From Gordius sp. MW1 (Eukaryota > Nematomorpha > Gordioida > Gordea > Gordiidae): a stretch of 64,000 nucleotides of DNA. The stretch lies in the NCBI GenBank assembly GCA_964036665.1, contig OZ038529.1, forward strand, positions 2,480,001 through 2,544,000, read 5' to 3'. Under the pieces are notes generated by a model that worked only from the letters and a program-made list of their open reading frames with translations, did not search any database and was not told the DNA's origin. Positions 12,746-25,000 of the stretch are shown here, one piece after another. Every line of letters begins with the position of its first letter. The first letter of the stretch is position 1. The position numbers and the translations under genes are program-made.

Positions 12746-13798
12746 GATACAACTTCAAATCCTTTGCCGACTCTAGTCCTATTTTAAACGATAATGATTT
12801 AGATAGATCTTTGTGTTTTACCAATAGGCCTTTTTTGTTTTATGCTAATAAATGTGACGTTATTTTTTTAAAAATTTAACAACGAAAAAACCCTATGCAT
12901 TTTGTCATAAGTTATAAGCCAACAAATTTTTGTTTGAAAAAAACATTGAATTAAAAATATAACAAAAAGGGTTTTTGAGGCTATTAGTGGCCTTGACAAA
13001 ATTTTGTGTTTCGCACGTAAAGCAATTAAAGTTTTACTTTTAAGGGTTTAAATTTATTTTCAATATAACATGGATATTATTATTTGTACGAATAGGGGAC
13101 GGGGCTAGTCAGAGAGGGGGTAGTGCTAGCCTTTTTTTATTAAATCTCAGCTCATAAAGACAAATGGCAAAGTTTTTTTCATTGCAGAATCTGTCTTAGT
13201 CATGTTGTCATCTTGACCCTTTTTTATTTGATTTTTTAAATTATAAGCTTATGCCTTAAGTTTATATGATAAATTTATGTCTACAGCTAGTTTTTTTTAT
13301 TAATTTATCCCCAATCGTTTCGAACTTGATTTCATGATTTTTAGATTTAAATTAAAGTAAGAAAATATCATTAAAACTCTTAAAACTGGAGTTATTATGC
13401 TTAAATTAATTCTAAAGTTACATTAATTACTCTACAAAAATTTAAACTATTAAAAAAAAATTATTAATGTAGTTTTTAACGCCCCCTAACATTATAATTA
13501 CTTAAAGCAATACTATATGTTATGAAAATCAATTCAAAATTCGCTTTCATATTACTGAACATTGTTGAGTTGTAGAAAGGGATAATATTCCAAGCTAATT
13601 ATTTATTTTATTCACTTTTTTTGTATTGCCCTTATTTTGAATATATTTAACTCTTATATCAAATAATTTTGACAACATATTTTAAAATTTTAACTACAGT
13701 TTACAAACTTGTAATTTTAGTCCTCTTATTTTTTTATTTATTTAATTAGATTAATTATTAATAGTTCATAACAAAAAAAATGTGCTTTATATAACATA

Positions 13799-15305
13799 TT
13801 AAGATTCAAAAGCCAAAGAAAAAATGGTATTTGTAGAGCCAGAGTGATGTTTATAAAATGTGTCATCATTTGACTTTTCAGGTGAAGAAAATGAATATAT
13901 ATCTAAACCATCTTTTTCTCTTTTCTTTTCTTCTTCCATCTTTATAGTTTTGCGTTTAAATTTATATACTTTAATGTAAAATCATAAATTACTTGTGAAA
14001 TTTTAGTGTATGGGAAGTCTGGAGAATAGTAATTGAGAAATGGTCTGCGCCTTAAAAGTTTTGCGGAATGGCAAATTTTACAAGGTTTTGGCGTTTTTGT
14101 AGGACCCTTAGGGGATTCAAATTTAGCTTTTTCATACTTTGGCATGGCTCCACCATGAATTTCTTTCCTTTCTCTTTTCCACAGATGATGATTAGGAAAA
14201 ATGCCTATTATCTAAAAATTTTATATTATTAATTATTTATTTTATTTATTTGTGTGGTGAAATAATAATTTAAGGTTTATTTACTTCGTCACAACATATC
14301 TTACTAACACAAGCCCTAAAATTTAAACGTGTGAATAATTGTCGATAATAGTAAAAAAATCCATCTAATTTGGACCAATAACTTTTCCCAAGTAACCATG
14401 GAAATATTTCTAATTTATATTCAATTTCATCTTCTTCCATCGTGTTTGCTAAGTACCTAATTAGAAATTAAATAGGTGATTTTTTCTTGTTAATAATTGT
14501 CTATTTAATTGCAATATGTGCTGTTGTTATATTATAGATAGCTTGAAATTTTAAAAATAAAAATTATCATCTAAATATGTTTCAGGAAATTATGTTAATG
14601 GTTTAATATAACAAAATTGTTTTTAATAAATATCGTCTGCTTTTTTTGCATATGATCAAATATCCAAGGCAATTTGGTTAAAAATAACTATAGATAAAGA
14701 GAAGAGATTATTAGAATGACTTACAATGCTATAAAGAAATTTAATTTGTTATATTCTGTTGTAATCAGGTTTGCCCTTTTGAAATATGCAAAGACCATGG
14801 CTAATAAATACTTTTAAAAGGTATTTTTCTATTAAATTTAAAAAAATATGACGTACTTTATCACTTAATTTATGGCATGCATCGGCTTCCAAAAAATATT
14901 TTATCAAGGGATCATCTACTAAGATATTTTCTATGTTTAATAATACCCTACCTAACAATTGAAAATATAATTTGACTTCCCATAGGTAAATTTTTATTTC
15001 AGCAATCCGCGTAAAAAATGGGAGGTTTTTTGGAATGATTGAATCATAATACAGTTTCAATATAGTTGTGGCCGAATATAACCATTTCCACTTTTGGCAT
15101 TGGGTATTATTCCTTGTTTTCGAGACTACATCTTAAAAATTGTGTCTAAAAAATTATTTAACATACTTGATTGTTTTTTGATATCCGGGGTTATTGAGTC
15201 AATATTTTGCTTAGGTTTATTGTTGGAATCTTTCAGAATTTTCGACTTTGGTTTTTTTTTTAAATTTTTACTCGGGCCATTGTAAATATTTCTCGGATTT
15301 CTCAT
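13799..15305 (-). pseudogene. unrecognised multi-exon gene with broken frames
   Basis: I do not recognise the family. Read on the minus strand, four coding blocks follow one another. A (15305-15126) starts at ATG, is Lys/Asn-rich and ends in TIFKM-stop. B (15132-14752, then shifted to 14725) contains CQKWKWLYSATTILKLYYD and a helical stretch (IYLWEVKLYFQLLGRVLL) before CHKLSDKVRHIFLNLIEKYL. C (14456-14285) contains EIFPWLLGKSYWSKLDGFFY and RQLFTRLNFRACV. D (14211 to 13799) contains IFPNHHLWKRERKEIHGG, a CKICHSAKLLRRR motif and ends in SLAFES-stop. The B-C join is consistent: GTAAGT donor after 14725, AG acceptor before 14456, phase 2 on both sides. C joins D in phase 0, or through an alternative donor after 14305. 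One-base frameshifts are needed between A and B (about 15126-15135), inside B (about 14750-14790) and inside D (about 13945-13980). Either a recently dead gene or indel errors in the assembly. Confidence 0.6.
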
Positions 15306-15597
15306 TAAAATCTAACTAATTTAAAAAAATAAAATTGTAAATGATTTTGAAACCTCTTTAAACTTGACAAAAATCGTCTGCTTTTCCCTTTAAATTGATA
15401 TTTCCACGAGGAAATATGAATTGAGAAACATTCTTTAACATTAATTCAAACTAAAACATTATAATATGTTGAATAACAAAAAATTTAGTAAAAGTATATC
15501 TAATCATCCAATTTTGAAAATTGTAACATCTAACCACTTTAAAAATACATATCAAAAATTTCCCAAAATTTGCGAAAAATTTCTTTTACAGTGTATT

Positions 15598-15757
15598 CAT
15601 GGGAGTAGCCAGGGGGGGGCAGGGAGGGGCGTCTGCCCCCCTTTAAATACAAAAATTTGGTGAAATTATTAAAATTATGGCTAAAATATCAAAAAATGAT
15701 CATTTTGCCCCTCCCTAAATCATTAATGCCCCCCTCTGATCCCAATGGTGGCTAGGG
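15598..15757. mobile_element. G-rich palindromic MITE (reverse)
   Basis: CATGGGAGTAGCCAGG left end, CCCTTTAAATACAAAAATTTGG inner part, degenerate right end. Confidence 0.65.
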
Positions 15758-16501
15758 TGTATTATTAAAGACCTTATGTTTTTTTGACATATTAATGCTG
15801 TAACATAGAGAGGGGGCCATAAAATTTTATTCATAGGGACATTATATTATTATTAAATATAAAGTGTAGTTTAGTTAAAAATTAAGAAAATTTTGGTAGG
15901 GGGTAAAATTTCCCCTTATGCCCCCCTTGGCAATTAACTCCACTACTTCATTAATAAGACCTTCAATTATATGGAACTACAACTCTCTTAGCACTCTTTA
16001 ATAAATTCAATTTTTTTGCATTGCACACATGTTAAATATTCATTGCTCCTTTTTAAATTATATTAATATGCGCACACCATGATGAATGTTGTGAAATTCC
16101 ACTTTCTTGAATTGATATTCAAGTTTAATATGGTTTAAATTATGTTAGATTAATTAAGATCGCAGCGCAATGATTATAACGAGAATTAAATGCTAGAGAT
16201 TATTAATCCACTCCTCCACCTCTTATGATTTAGCTATAATCAAGGGTGTTATTTGGCTTTAGAAATTACATTAAAAAGTGAATTATAAGAACTTTCCCAA
16301 GGTCTTTTCTATATCACGAATAGTATCAAAATTGAAGAACGTGCTTATTTTTCAAAGCCGCTTAAACTTTTTTAGAGTTTACTAGAATTTTTCAAACAAT
16401 TTCTAATTTTTTGACCTTAATATATTTTTCAATTCAGTGTTGTAAATTTATTGATAGTCCGTGTAATGTTATTGATTTTAAAATTTTTTCAAAATTCCTC
16501 A

Positions 16502-16667
16502 CATCGGCGTAGCCTGCATTGGAATTATAGGGGGGCAATAATTTTTAAGAGAGGGGCAAAATAAATATTTTTTGAAATTTTAGCCATAATATTAATAAAT
16601 TTCAACAAATTTCTGGATTTGGAGGGGGCAGCCGCCTCCCCCCCCCCCCGCCTTGGCTACACCCATG
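16502..16667. mobile_element. G-rich palindromic MITE
   Basis: CATCGGCGTAGCCTGCATTGG to CTTGGCTACACCCATG. Confidence 0.7.
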
Positions 16668-17237
16668 CTTTCTCACCTTATACTTATAGCAAATTCAGCA
16701 TGCATGTGATGTTAACTCAACAAATCAGCCTAAAATAGATGACTGATGAGCACATGTTAAAGTAGTAAATAATTGAATTTTTTTGTATAATTCGTGTTAA
16801 TAATAATTGTGCTTGTGTCATATAATGATGCAAATTTTATAAGTTTCTGAATTGGTTAGTTATGATATACCTCAACTAACTTTGCAAATTTTATTTACTT
16901 CAAATCAAAATCGTATTAACATAACATATGTTATAAATCAATATGGCCCATATTAAAGTTGCTATCCTCTCTTCCTCTTCTATTTTTTTCTTTTGAAGGC
17001 AAAAGAAGAACTTGCAGAAAATTTCTAAGGGACTTTAGTTTTCCCTTTTTTTTGATCTCAAGTTGATAGGTAATGTTCCACTAACCTAATCATAAATCAT
17101 TGGGGAAAAAATTTCTCATTTTATTCAAAAAGACCGCTGGCTGATGTATTCTAAAATGATGAATGTATTGAGCTAATTTAGTAGCTTTAATGTTCTAAAC
17201 CCCAATTGCTGTATAAATGTTTATTAGCTTTAATCAG

Positions 17238-17348
17238 CATGGGGGGGGGCAAGAAATCTTTTGTTTTTAATTTGTATTGTAACTAGAGGGGGGCAATAAT
17301 GTTTTAGGAAGAGGCAAAATGATATTTTATTAAATGGCTACCCCCATG
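17238..17348. mobile_element. G-rich palindromic MITE, decayed
   Basis: CATGGGGGGG at the left and GGCTACCCCCATG at the right; the middle is shortened. Confidence 0.5.
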
Positions 17349-17636
17349 ATTGTACATGCCAATCTTTGAGTTAATTTTTCAAGGGGGGGGGGGGGGAGGA
17401 ACGACCCAGCATAACTTTTTTACAAATAAGTGGTTGGAGGGGTGAAACATCATTTCCGAGTTTTCAAGAAGAAAAAAACAAAACATATGGGGTTTTTAAT
17501 TTGAAAATTTATTAATATAATTTCTACCTTGTAGTTGTACTTGCTATGCAATTTATTAATTGCTATGGATTTAAAAAGTTATTAAGTTTAATCAGCAGGG
17601 ACGTTATTATGAATTTAGTAACGAAATAGGAATTGG

Positions 17637-17768
17637 AACGGGCGTAACCAGCATTGATATTAGAGGGGGAGGACAATATTTAAGGAAGGGCAAAATGATC
17701 ATTAAGAAATTTCGACAAAATTTTGAATTTAGAGGGGGGCAGCCACCCCTCCCTGCCCCCCACCCATG
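17637..17768. mobile_element. G-rich palindromic MITE, short
   Basis: GGGCGTAACCAGCATTG to GCCACCCCTCCCTGCC and CACCCATG. Confidence 0.6.
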
Positions 17769-18859
17769 GGAATTGGCCAAGAACTTTATTGAATTTATAA
17801 ATAGACATTGAGGCTTGTCCTATAAAGGGTTATGTATGATGCTATCAAGATGATAAACTTCAGACTTAATGCGAAATCGGTGATATTACGATGTTTACAG
17901 TCCATACTTAACTGCATAACATAATTAGATTAATTCACTTTAAATCAGCTGTTTTATAAATTGGGGGGGGGGCATCTGCCCCTTCCCTTCCCCCACTTTT
18001 TAAGTCCATCCTTTTTTGATTACATTTTTTCTATGTGCATATAAAGAGATAAAATAGAATTTCTCACAAATTCTGCTGGTGTTTGCTAGCAAACACATAT
18101 TGCTATCGCCTGCCTCAACAAAACACATATTGTAAAATGATGCTTTTTCCAATTGTGCTGTGGTGATACACATACTGACTACTGCTGACTAACTAAGGTT
18201 ATATAAGATTTAAAAACAATTAATCTTTACGTTTATTTTCTTTTAAAATAACACTACATCATGCGAAAAATTGTTGGTGAGCTTTGGAATTTAAACAAAA
18301 AAATCGATTGATCGACTATCGTAAAGAAATTATAATTGAATACTGCAATTTTAAAATTTCGCTAAGGTTTATTGCAAACGTTTCCTTGAAATTCAAGAAT
18401 CCTCTATATTCCAGACCTGCTCTTCTGCAGAAGCCTATACTACCCTAACACCCCTCCCCTTACCCTGCTAAAAGTGAAAAAAAACCTTCAAAATTAGAAA
18501 TTCTAAGCAAATTCATCCTGCTAACTCTTACTATAAGGAATTTCATTACTTCCTTCCTTCCTCATTCTCTATCTGTATTAACTTGACTCTTCTCACCCAG
18601 GAGATCAATTCTGACCCCCTTTTGTGCAGTGAAATTCTAAACTATCGATAAAAAATCGTTATTTTTTTTGTTGTTTTGTTATTGGGGTGCCCTAAAGTCA
18701 AACGAAACTGAAAATTTGTAGAAAAATTCTTGAAAAAGATATAGAAAAAAAATATAAAAAAATAAAATATATTGTAAATTGTCCAAGAGCTTCTGTCATA
18801 TGAAGGGTAGTAAAAAGTCGTTCCTAACAAGGAATTTGGCTTATAAAAACTCACCTAAA

Positions 18860-19057
18860 ATGGACGATTCAGCAATGTTAAATTCATCAAAATCCCCGAA
18901 AAAATCAACTACTATGGGACTCAACTTTTCCACATTTTTTTCCAAAATATTTCACGTTAAATGCACGAAACACAGCTTTTCAATACTCGCTACCCTTTTG
19001 GTTTTATCCGTTATTTTCATTCAGCCAGTGTTGACCCAAAATATCGACTGTAAACAG
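18860..19057 (+). other. papilin exon 1: signal peptide
   Basis: Encodes a Ser/Lys-rich lead and then a hydrophobic core ([19 protein letters not shown]) followed by QNIDCKQ, where a GTAAAT donor ends the exon in phase 0. From the 18860 ATG the core is at residues 40-59, long for a signal peptide; from the 18914 ATG it is a normal 41-residue signal. Cleavage near VLT/Q is likely. Confidence 0.7.
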
Positions 19058-22000
19058 GTAAATTATTTTTTTTTTCCTATGAATTTGAAAATTAAAGTTA
19101 TTAAGTATTTTTTGCGATTTTTAAGGGAAAATTTTATTTAATTTATGATAAATATATAAGTATTATTAATTAAAAGTGTTGAATTTTAAATTGCCACGAC
19201 TAAATATTTAGTTTAGACCTTAATTTATATTCAATTTGAGGTTCAAATATATAAAATATCCTATAAATTTTTTTAACCTTAAATTAAATAACCAATTATT
19301 ATAAGATTTGATTTTATTTCAATATAGGGTTATAATCCTATATATATTTTGGATTTTTAATGTTTAATTATTTTTACTAGATTATCATAAAATAATATTT
19401 AATTACATGGAGGTAGTCAGCATTGGAATTAGAGGGGGGCAATAATGATTCAGGGAGGGCAAAATGATCATTTTTTAAATTTTAGCCATAATTTTAATAA
19501 ATCTCAACAAATTTTTGGATTTAGAGAGGGGCAGCCGCCCCTCCCAGCCCTACGCTCATATTTTTTACAGGTTTATCATAAAATCATATTTAATTATAAT
19601 CGAAACACTAAACTTAAATATTTATTATCACACTTGATAATAGCTAGTAAAAATTGTATTTTCAAGGATTATTGCCCAACATCTGGAATTCTATTGCTTT
19701 AATTTATAGGCAATCTCTGCTTAGATCTACCGCGATGTTAATCTTTTGTTAATTTACTTTTAATATCTATAAATCCTTCTAGCACGTATCATATTACGTT
19801 CTACTTAAGAAAAATTTTATTATAGCTAATATTTCAACAACAAAAACGATTAAATTTGGAATCTCGAAGGCTTTCATAACTTACTTTCCAAGGCTTTTAA
19901 ATTTTGATACAGATATAAAGAAAGTGAGAAAATTGATTTTTGCGATTCATTACTTTACTAATGTTATTGGTGCCAAGCTAAGCTAACACGAATCTTTTAT
20001 TGTCATTCTATAAGATTTAGTTTTTTCAAACAATTTATCCACTAATTTAGACTGGACAGGATAGTTTTTTTTTGGAAAATGTCTAATTACTTTAATTTCT
20101 GGTTACTGATAAATTTAAAATCCACTTTAATTAAATAGCTTAGAAATCCCACAAATGTACCTTTCTTTTAGAAATTTAATAGGATTTTTTTTGGCAAAAA
20201 ATAAATTTATTTTTGGCTTCAAATGGGAATTTTCTTTAGGCTTTTAGAGATAAAATGCTCTTGCTCTACTATCCTTTTATTGCCATTTAGATAGATTAGT
20301 GGTTATTTTTGTTTAGTTTGCACTTATGAACAATATTAATTTCAAATAAAATTAAAAGTCAAATTTTTATAAGTGGCTAGGTTAAGTATCTAATATTATG
20401 TTACAAATTTTAATATATTGGTTCAATATTCTGCCATTTACCTAAGTAGTATCTGTCATTTTTCCAAGGTTAAGATTCCAGTACTTAATGTTCAATTGTT
20501 GCTTTTGAAATAAACATCTCATACTATTTAATTAACTTGCATTAAATAAGTATAATTAAATTAAATGATTTTAAATTGCATGGGCGTAGCCAGGTTTTGG
20601 ATTAGGGGGGGGGGGGCGAAACGTTCAAAAGTTTAATTAGGGGGGGGGGGCAAAACATAATTTTTTTTATAATTTTTAAGGCTTTCCCTCCCCCCCCTCG
20701 CCTCCCTGGCTACGCCCATGTCAAATTGTCTCAAAACTTGATTTATAAAGCTGTCTAAGTGTTCAAAAAAAATTTTGAAGTTCTGTTAATATCATTAAAT
20801 TGTAAGAAGAAATTTTAAGACTTTTCCCTCTTTTCATATTTTATAATTTTTTTTAAATATACTTTAAATGTGGAAAAAATTTATTTAAGAAAATCGTATC
20901 AACATCAAGTTTAAAATGTCTTTCAATAAATATTATTACTAACAAATAAATTTCAAAAGCGATTTTAATCTGTATTTTTATAAAGTTTTTACAAAAGATT
21001 AACTAATTTATTTCTAATTTTAAAAACCATTTTTTATTATTGTAAAACGATCACATTTTTATGATATTTTGGATGTGTCTCAGAAACCAGATGATCCAAA
21101 ATGTGCGGAATGCGTGAAGAGTGAATTTGGTTGTTGCCCGGGCACTAATATTTCAGCCAAAGGACCCGATAATAAGGGATGTCCAGCCATAGCTAACGCG
21201 ACAAAAACAGCTGATAAAAATGTCACCAAATCTCAAAATGACACTGGACCGTCCAAAAATGGAACGACCCCATCGGACGTTAAGCTAGTTACAGGAGCAC
21301 CGGGTAGTAATGATTCAACTTTGAAAAACGTTAACACTACAGCTACTACTACCCCAGCTAGTTCAACAACACTTTCTGGAAAAAATGAAAGTTCAACGAC
21401 AAAAAAAGCGATTTCTAACGATACGAAATCATCTACAACTAAAGCACCTAGTAGCGCAAGTGCGGGTCCTAATGGAACCATAGGAGCTGCTAAAATTTTG
21501 GTTGCTGATCATAAAGCAAATGCCATCAAAGACTCTGACAGAAGTATAATGTTTTTTGGATGTCAGTTAAATAACTAATATAAATAAATAAGGCATTTTT
21601 AGATCATGACAAAAGAAATATTCAATTAGTTTAAAATCCATATTAATATTTTATATATAATAAATATTTTTTTAAATTTATTACGGGTGTATAATTGTTA
21701 CAATTATTTATCTATAATTTAATGAATAAAATCATTTATACACTTTGTAGTTAACTTCTAAGTTAAAGGTAAGCTAGCTAAGTTTTTGTCCTTTTATGAT
21801 GTATAACTGAGTAAACAATGTGCGAATAGAATCTGCTAAGGGTAGTGTTGTAAAAACGGCTCGGTTTTGTTTGGTCGCTGTTATGTTTAGTTGACTAAAA
21901 CCAAAGGCCCACCAAACTAAACACAGCCGTTTTCGCAATACACACTAATTAAGGGCTTCATAATAATCACCAAACGAAAGTTTTTTTTTATAATAAGAAA

Positions 22001-25000
22001 AAATAAAGTGAATACACGTATTTTTGCCATTGAAATAATACAAATTATCGAATCGATTGTAAAATTTTAACTCAAAAAAACAGAAGCCAAGGATTGTTCT
22101 TTGCCATCTGACCCCGGTCCATGCAATAATTACACTATGTATTGGCATTTTGATGGAGAACAATCTGGGCAATGCGCTAGATTTTGGTATGGAGGTTGTG
22201 AGGGAAATGCTAATCGTTTCAATAGCAAAGAAGATTGCGAACAGTTTTGCATTGATCTACCTCCCGAAAGTATTAATTGCTATTTTAAACAAAAATTTGC
22301 ATGGGCGTAGCCAGCATTGGGATTAGAGGGGGGGGTGCAATAATGATTTAGGGAGGGGCAAAATGATAATTTTTCCAAATTTTAGCCATTTTTAATAAAT
22401 TTCAACAAACATTTTGGATTTCGAGGGGGGCAGCCGCCCCTCCCTGTCCCCCTCCTTGGCTACGCCCTTGAAAATTTGTCTTGTCCCCTCTCCTGTCTGT
22501 CCTGGTGTTGTAAAAAGGGCTGGGTTGTTTTGTGTGGTCGACCTTAAATTTTAGTCAACTAAACATAAACAAACCAAAGATTTGACTAAAAACCTTTTGG
22601 TCTTATGCGACTAAGAAAAAATAAACAAAGTCGACCTTCTTAAGACAACGGTCGATTCTGGTCTATTTTTCAAATTTTGACTAAGCCTAGAAACAGGGTT
22701 TACTTTCAGAAAAAATGCTCCGAGGGGGTATTTTCAATTTTCGGGGGGGTAAAAATTTTTTTAATTGCTTAATTATCAATTTTAAACTTGAGTTCATGCT
22801 TCAATCAAAACTCTCCGGGGGGGTATTTGACCCCCCGGGCACCCCCCTGAAAGAAACCCTGCCTAGAAACACTAGTCTGTCTCCTATATTAATTTTAATA
22901 TGATATTTTAGAGGCTTGCGACTTGCCTCGTATTGCTGGTAACTGCGACGAGTATGTTCCAGCGTTTTTCTTCGATTCTGAAGCTAAGGCTTGTTTCCCC
23001 TTCGTTTACACGGGTTGTGGTGGAAACAATAATAAATTTTTGTCCCTGGCCGAATGTCAAAAAGTTTGCTTGAAAAAGACTGATACAACAACTACCCCCT
23101 CTAATACCACTAAACAACAAGATCAAAAATCCAATGGAACTAAACAACAAGACGACCCTTCGAGTTAGTTTATTACTTTAATTTCAAAATTTATACTTAT
23201 TAATATTTACCGGGGTTTCAATATGTTTGAAGAATAACTTAAAGTTTAGTTTGTTTAAATATTAGAGCTGGTGTTTAAAATATTAGATATACTTAATCAA
23301 ATTACCATAATTTAAGTTAGGTTTATAATGGCTGTTGATTATTTTAAGAATGTTTTAATTTTAAATATTAATAAATAAATCAATTTAAATACCTATATTA
23401 TCAACAAAATATGAAATTAAAAAATATTTAGAAGACAAAATCGAATGCGAAGATTGTCCTCCAACTGAAAAAAGTAAAATTAGTTCGTGCACGATTTAAT
23501 TAACGACCAATCTAAAATAAACAAAAAATATGAGAATTTTTTTTTGGCTCTATAGTAAATTTCTTAAAGGATTAAGAATTTAGGTATATTGAGGCCAAAC
23601 ATTTTTTCTGTTCACCATATTTTGCCTCTAAGGTTTCTCTGCAATAAAATTAATCTGTAAGCATGAATCTGCTGTGCATAGTCACTCTCGCGCTATGCAG
23701 GAAGGAGTGAAGGGAATTTTATTTGTGCCAGTGTTACAGAAAGCGAAAGTTCCTTAGAATATATATTTTCTTGAAAGAACCTTAAGGAAATCAGGATGAT
23801 TTTTGGGGAACAAATGTTTAGATGTAGTAAAATTAGAAAAAGTTTTCTTTCATATGCCCTCATCATGGTGCGTAGGTGTTAAAATAGCATCGATTATTTG
23901 GTTTTTGATTCAACAAATTTAGCACTTGTGCGTTTTTTCACTATTACAATTTCAACGTTAGAAGTTTTTCCTTATCACATGATTAGCAAATAATTGAAAT
24001 GATCGATCCATCATTTAAATTAACTAAACGTTTGAAGGGTTTTTAAAAGTGTTTATAGCGTAAAAATTTCTTAGTTTTCAATTAGTTATAACAAATAAGT
24101 AATACTTGTCATGAATAGTATCTTCTTTATCATATATGTGCACGTTTTTGCATGGCAGAGCATGAAATAGCAATACCCCCTTTTGCTTGCTTATTGGGCT
24201 AAAATTAGCTTATTTATTGTAAAATAACATAAAATTATTACCAAGCTAATATTAATATCAAAATATTATTTTTTATAATTATATTTTGTTGGTATCTATC
24301 GTTTTAACCAAAAAAATTAACGTAAATAATCGTCATTTAAATTTATTAACTTAAACAACATTTCCTTTTGCTAGGAGTTAGTTTTTTTGTGTGGATTTTT
24401 ATCTCATTTCTCAACTTTTTATGGCAACCATTGGAATTAATGGTAAAAAGATTCGAGTTTTTATTAACTTATACCAGACAAATAACTCTAATAATATATT
24501 TTTCACCATCTATTCTCTAATGATAACCCTTAAATGAATCAAATTATTAACTCAAATTACAACTATGGTATAAACAAACTCTATTAGTGTTGTAAAAACG
24601 TCTGGGTTTTGTAATTTATTCGGCCTTTGGTTTTAGCCGACTAAACATAAACAAACTATAGATTTTTGGTTTTTTTTTTTAGTCGGCTACTAGACATAGT
24701 CGAAATTTAAAAAACAGACCATAGTCTACAGTTAGGCTTTGTTAAACCAAAGGCCAACCAATTAAAACCTAGCCGTTTTTACAACGCTACTCTCTTCTTG
24801 TGTGTGTAATTTGTATGATGTGTGATGATGTATGTATTGTATGTGTGTGTGTTTTTCTGCTTCCATCTCACTTCTTAACAAGGTTTGTGCCTGGCTCCGG
24901 CCCCAGAAATCGTAGAGCCCGGTGAGGGTTGCCTAGGCGTTGCCATTGAACTCTTTTATTTCGACCTCAAAGATTGGCTTTGCACGCCTTTCAATTATAG

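Larger units (their letters stand above)
10200..13798. other. intergenic region with MITE copies
   Basis: No gene recognised. It holds G-rich MITEs at 10762-10915 and 12090-12249, a hAT-type MITE at 12654-12745, and a hAT-like subterminal-repeat fragment at 11640-11755. The rest is AT-rich with only short, unsupported open frames. Confidence 0.6.
15306..18859. other. intergenic region upstream of the papilin-like gene
   Basis: AT-rich DNA with G-rich MITEs at 15598-15757, 16502-16667, 17238-17348 and 17637-17768. No convincing coding exon was seen on either strand. The promoter of the papilin-like gene and any 5' non-coding exon should lie in the right part, but I see no distinct TATA or initiator element that I would assign. 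Confidence 0.5.
22084..23163 (+). other. papilin Kunitz domains 1 and 2 (exons 3 and 4)
   Basis: Exon 22084-22269 encodes a full six-cysteine Kunitz domain ([28 protein letters not shown]), with Asn as the residue after the second cysteine (P1). Exon 22912-23163 encodes the second ([25 protein letters not shown]), with Asp at P1 and a Thr/Gln tail. Neither P1 fits a trypsin-like inhibitor. Both exons are phase 1-1. Confidence 0.88.

Noticed and set aside
18779-18859. Upstream in-frame extension of papilin exon 1
   Set aside because: The 18800 ATG has a poor start context and would place the hydrophobic core even further from the N-terminus, so 18860 was preferred.
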